Assembly: GCA_021234535.1 (NCBI GenBank)
Contig: CM037835.1
Coordinates: 6,014,001-6,078,000 of the forward strand
Direction: 5' to 3'
DNA length: 64,000 bases
Source of the DNA: Stichopus chloronotus
Taxonomy: Eukaryota > Echinodermata > Holothuroidea > Aspidochirotida > Stichopodidae
Shown: in pieces, positions 62,547-64,000 of the stretch
How positions within the stretch are numbered: the first letter of the stretch is position 1
Layout: every line of letters starts with the position of its first letter
Translations under genes and position numbers: made by a program
The notes under the pieces: generated by a model
Told to the model about the DNA's origin: nothing
What the model saw: only the letters and a program-made list of their open reading frames with translations
The model's database searches: none

Positions 62547-64000
62547 GTATGTGTAGATTGTGTCTGCAATTACCAACAAAATATTTTCTAACAGAACCTA
62601 AGTTTCCTGTAACTGTAACCACTCTTCTTTGTATTGTGTGTATCAATGAGCTTATAGTTTCCCCTACCTAAATAATTTGTTTTGCAATATCACTGTATAC
62701 CTCCTCTGTTCCACAAATTTTGTAAATGGTTACTGTATTTTCTTTATGGCAAAAATTTTTCCTTTTCAGTCCTCATCAAAACTGTTTTGGTTTATATCCA
62801 TTGTGCTGGCCATTTTTCCTTTGAAGCACCGACCCCCCATTGTCCTTCTGCCCATTGCTTCAGCCTGGGTGATAATCATTGTCTTAGTTTGGTATTGAGC
62901 ACCTCCCTGGTTTGCACTACTTTCCAAAGTAGTTTGCCTTTTGTGAGGAACTTTTTGTTGAACTTTGTCAGGATTTATCACAAGCTAGAGGAAGTCATGA
63001 GGCAAAAGTACAAAGAGTCCATTCTCAGTTGTATAGTTATTACTCTAATTCATTCTTTATTTTTTCTCACCATAGTAAAGTGAAGAGACAAACAGGATGA
63101 TCTTTAATGGATTTATTAGTTTTGTTTTTTTCTTTTTCTAATTGCTTGGCTTTTAAGCCTCCATTTTGTATAACGGAGACTAACGACTTTGATATTGTGT
63201 GATAAGCATAGTACAACCAAGTTATTAAGAGGCTTAAATTCAACAGAAACTAAATAGAAAAGATTATAGGTTAAGGTGGGTTATGATTAGACTGCAGACA
63301 AAATGTTTTTTTCTTATTTTATGTGGATAACGCTTTAACTTATACTTTCTGTTTTGTCATAAATACACATAAAAATTTGGAAAGTATCAAACCCTTTTAT
63401 TGGGTCAACTCTTGACCCCACATATTGAAAAGGTAGTGATAGCCCTGCTCTGCATTAAGCCTCTTTGGCATTACAGATTATATGCTGTTTTTCAGTTGTC
63501 CAAGTAGAATGTGTATCTGCAGAGCAAATAGGGCAATTGTAACCAAGTACCTTAGTATGGGATGAGAACTATTGGGGTAATTGGATGTCCCCATCGTCGG
63601 TGAATTATGTCACACAGCATGGTAAATTGTTACAGCACTTCTAAAGGCACATTGTAATTGTTGGGAATGTTGAACAGTATGAAAGGAGCATGGTTGTAAT
63701 ATTTGTGCAATCAATCATGTAGGCAGACAGCCATTCGGGCAATGCTTTCCATTACAAGTATTTATATTGGTGGTAATCATATTTGCAGGTTATCATTTGT
63801 TTCATTTTTCCTCTCTCCCCCAAAGTTTCCTCACTGTCTTTAATCACAGTCTTCAATTAATTGTGGTGGTGGTCTATTGTAAGGTATCTGCCTCAATGGT
63901 AGACACCTTACTCTTTTATTTGTGAACTACTTAATACAATGCACTAATGCACAGACACGCTGTAATCACTCCTCGAACCAGTAGACAGAGGGGACCCATA
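62547..64000 (+). other. Start of the next semaphorin intron
   Basis: It begins at donor gtatgt in phase 0. I looked for the next sema exon, expected to encode a Trp/Glu/Cys-rich segment, and did not find it. Overlapping open frames at 62677-62898 and 62682-63083 lack an acceptor in the right phase and any sema motif. Confidence 0.6.

Larger units (their letters stand above)
30635..64000 (+). other. Semaphorin (class 5-like) gene, 5' part; continues past the window
   Basis: Three exons at 30635-30878, 50509-50611 and 62501-62546 have matching phases (1, 2, 0) and consensus splice sites, and together encode a continuous N-terminus. Semaphorins are secreted or membrane guidance ligands that bind plexins through a seven-bladed sema propeller. 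Class 5 members add thrombospondin type 1 repeats and a transmembrane segment. Only the signal peptide and the start of the sema domain lie here. The assignment rests on the VGAR and LEDLSLLQ motifs at the expected spacing. Upstream non-coding exon(s) must exist, because the first coding exon begins at an acceptor. The introns are long (19.6 and 11.9 kb), as is common for semaphorin 5' regions. Semaphorin is likely; class 5 is less certain because the diagnostic thrombospondin repeats are not in the window. Confidence 0.8.

Noticed and set aside
62682..63083. 133-codon plus-strand open frame just after the third semaphorin exon
   Set aside because: No acceptor in the required phase 0, no sema motif or conserved cysteine pattern, and it overlaps other frames.
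1..64000. CRISPR arrays, operons, prokaryotic promoters and terminators
   Set aside because: No regularly spaced short direct repeats and no dense coding; the window is clearly eukaryotic.

Overview
This is a metazoan nuclear genomic window: AT-rich, intron-dominated, with GT/AG splice signals, microsatellites and many short transposon remnants, and no prokaryotic gene organisation. The only gene I can defend is the 5' part of a semaphorin gene on the + strand, most like class 5 (thrombospondin-repeat semaphorins). Three exons at 30635-30878, 50509-50611 and 62501-62546 join in phase into about 97 residues: a signal peptide followed by the first strands of the sema domain. The rest of the gene lies beyond position 64000. 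The introns between the coding exons are 19,630 and 11,889 bases.

Base composition gives a second layer. The first ~6.3 kb is CpG-rich, with a hand-counted observed/expected ratio of about 1 or slightly more in a sampled block. Most sequence after ~6.3 kb is strongly CpG-depleted. This mosaic pattern is typical of invertebrates whose transcribed gene bodies are germline-methylated, so I infer a marine-type invertebrate, perhaps a non-vertebrate deuterostome. I cannot name the species. I also infer that the semaphorin transcription unit starts near 5-6.3 kb, through one or more non-coding exons I cannot place. The signal-peptide exon starts at a splice acceptor and carries 5'UTR, which fits.

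Layout. 1-3.7 kb: CpG-rich flank with a ~100-bp tandem repeat, three copies of a degenerate dispersed repeat and a CA/TA microsatellite. 4.9-6.3 kb: candidate promoter zone. 6.3-30.6 kb: CpG-poor sequence, probably a 5'UTR intron, with a decayed LINE reverse-transcriptase tail (7.3 kb), a 1.69-kb TTAA-flanked element abutting a 358-bp MITE (17.2-19.3 kb), and a 398-bp GGTCTC-ended element (21.0 kb). 30.6-30.9 kb: first coding exon. 30.9-50.5 kb: intron with several inverted-repeat elements, including a well-preserved 712-bp transposon with a 7-bp target duplication (47.5-48.2 kb). 50.5 kb: second coding exon. 50.6-62.5 kb: intron with another MITE copy, a degenerate minisatellite (53.5-54.1 kb), a composite inverted-repeat element (58.1-58.9 kb) and a possible coding remnant (59.1-59.5 kb). 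62.5 kb: third coding exon. 62.5-64.0 kb: start of the next intron.

The most interesting signals are structural: TIR elements that stand out as CpG-rich islands in an old, CpG-depleted gene body, and two TTAA elements meeting at one TTAA. I found no evidence for an unknown multi-gene system.
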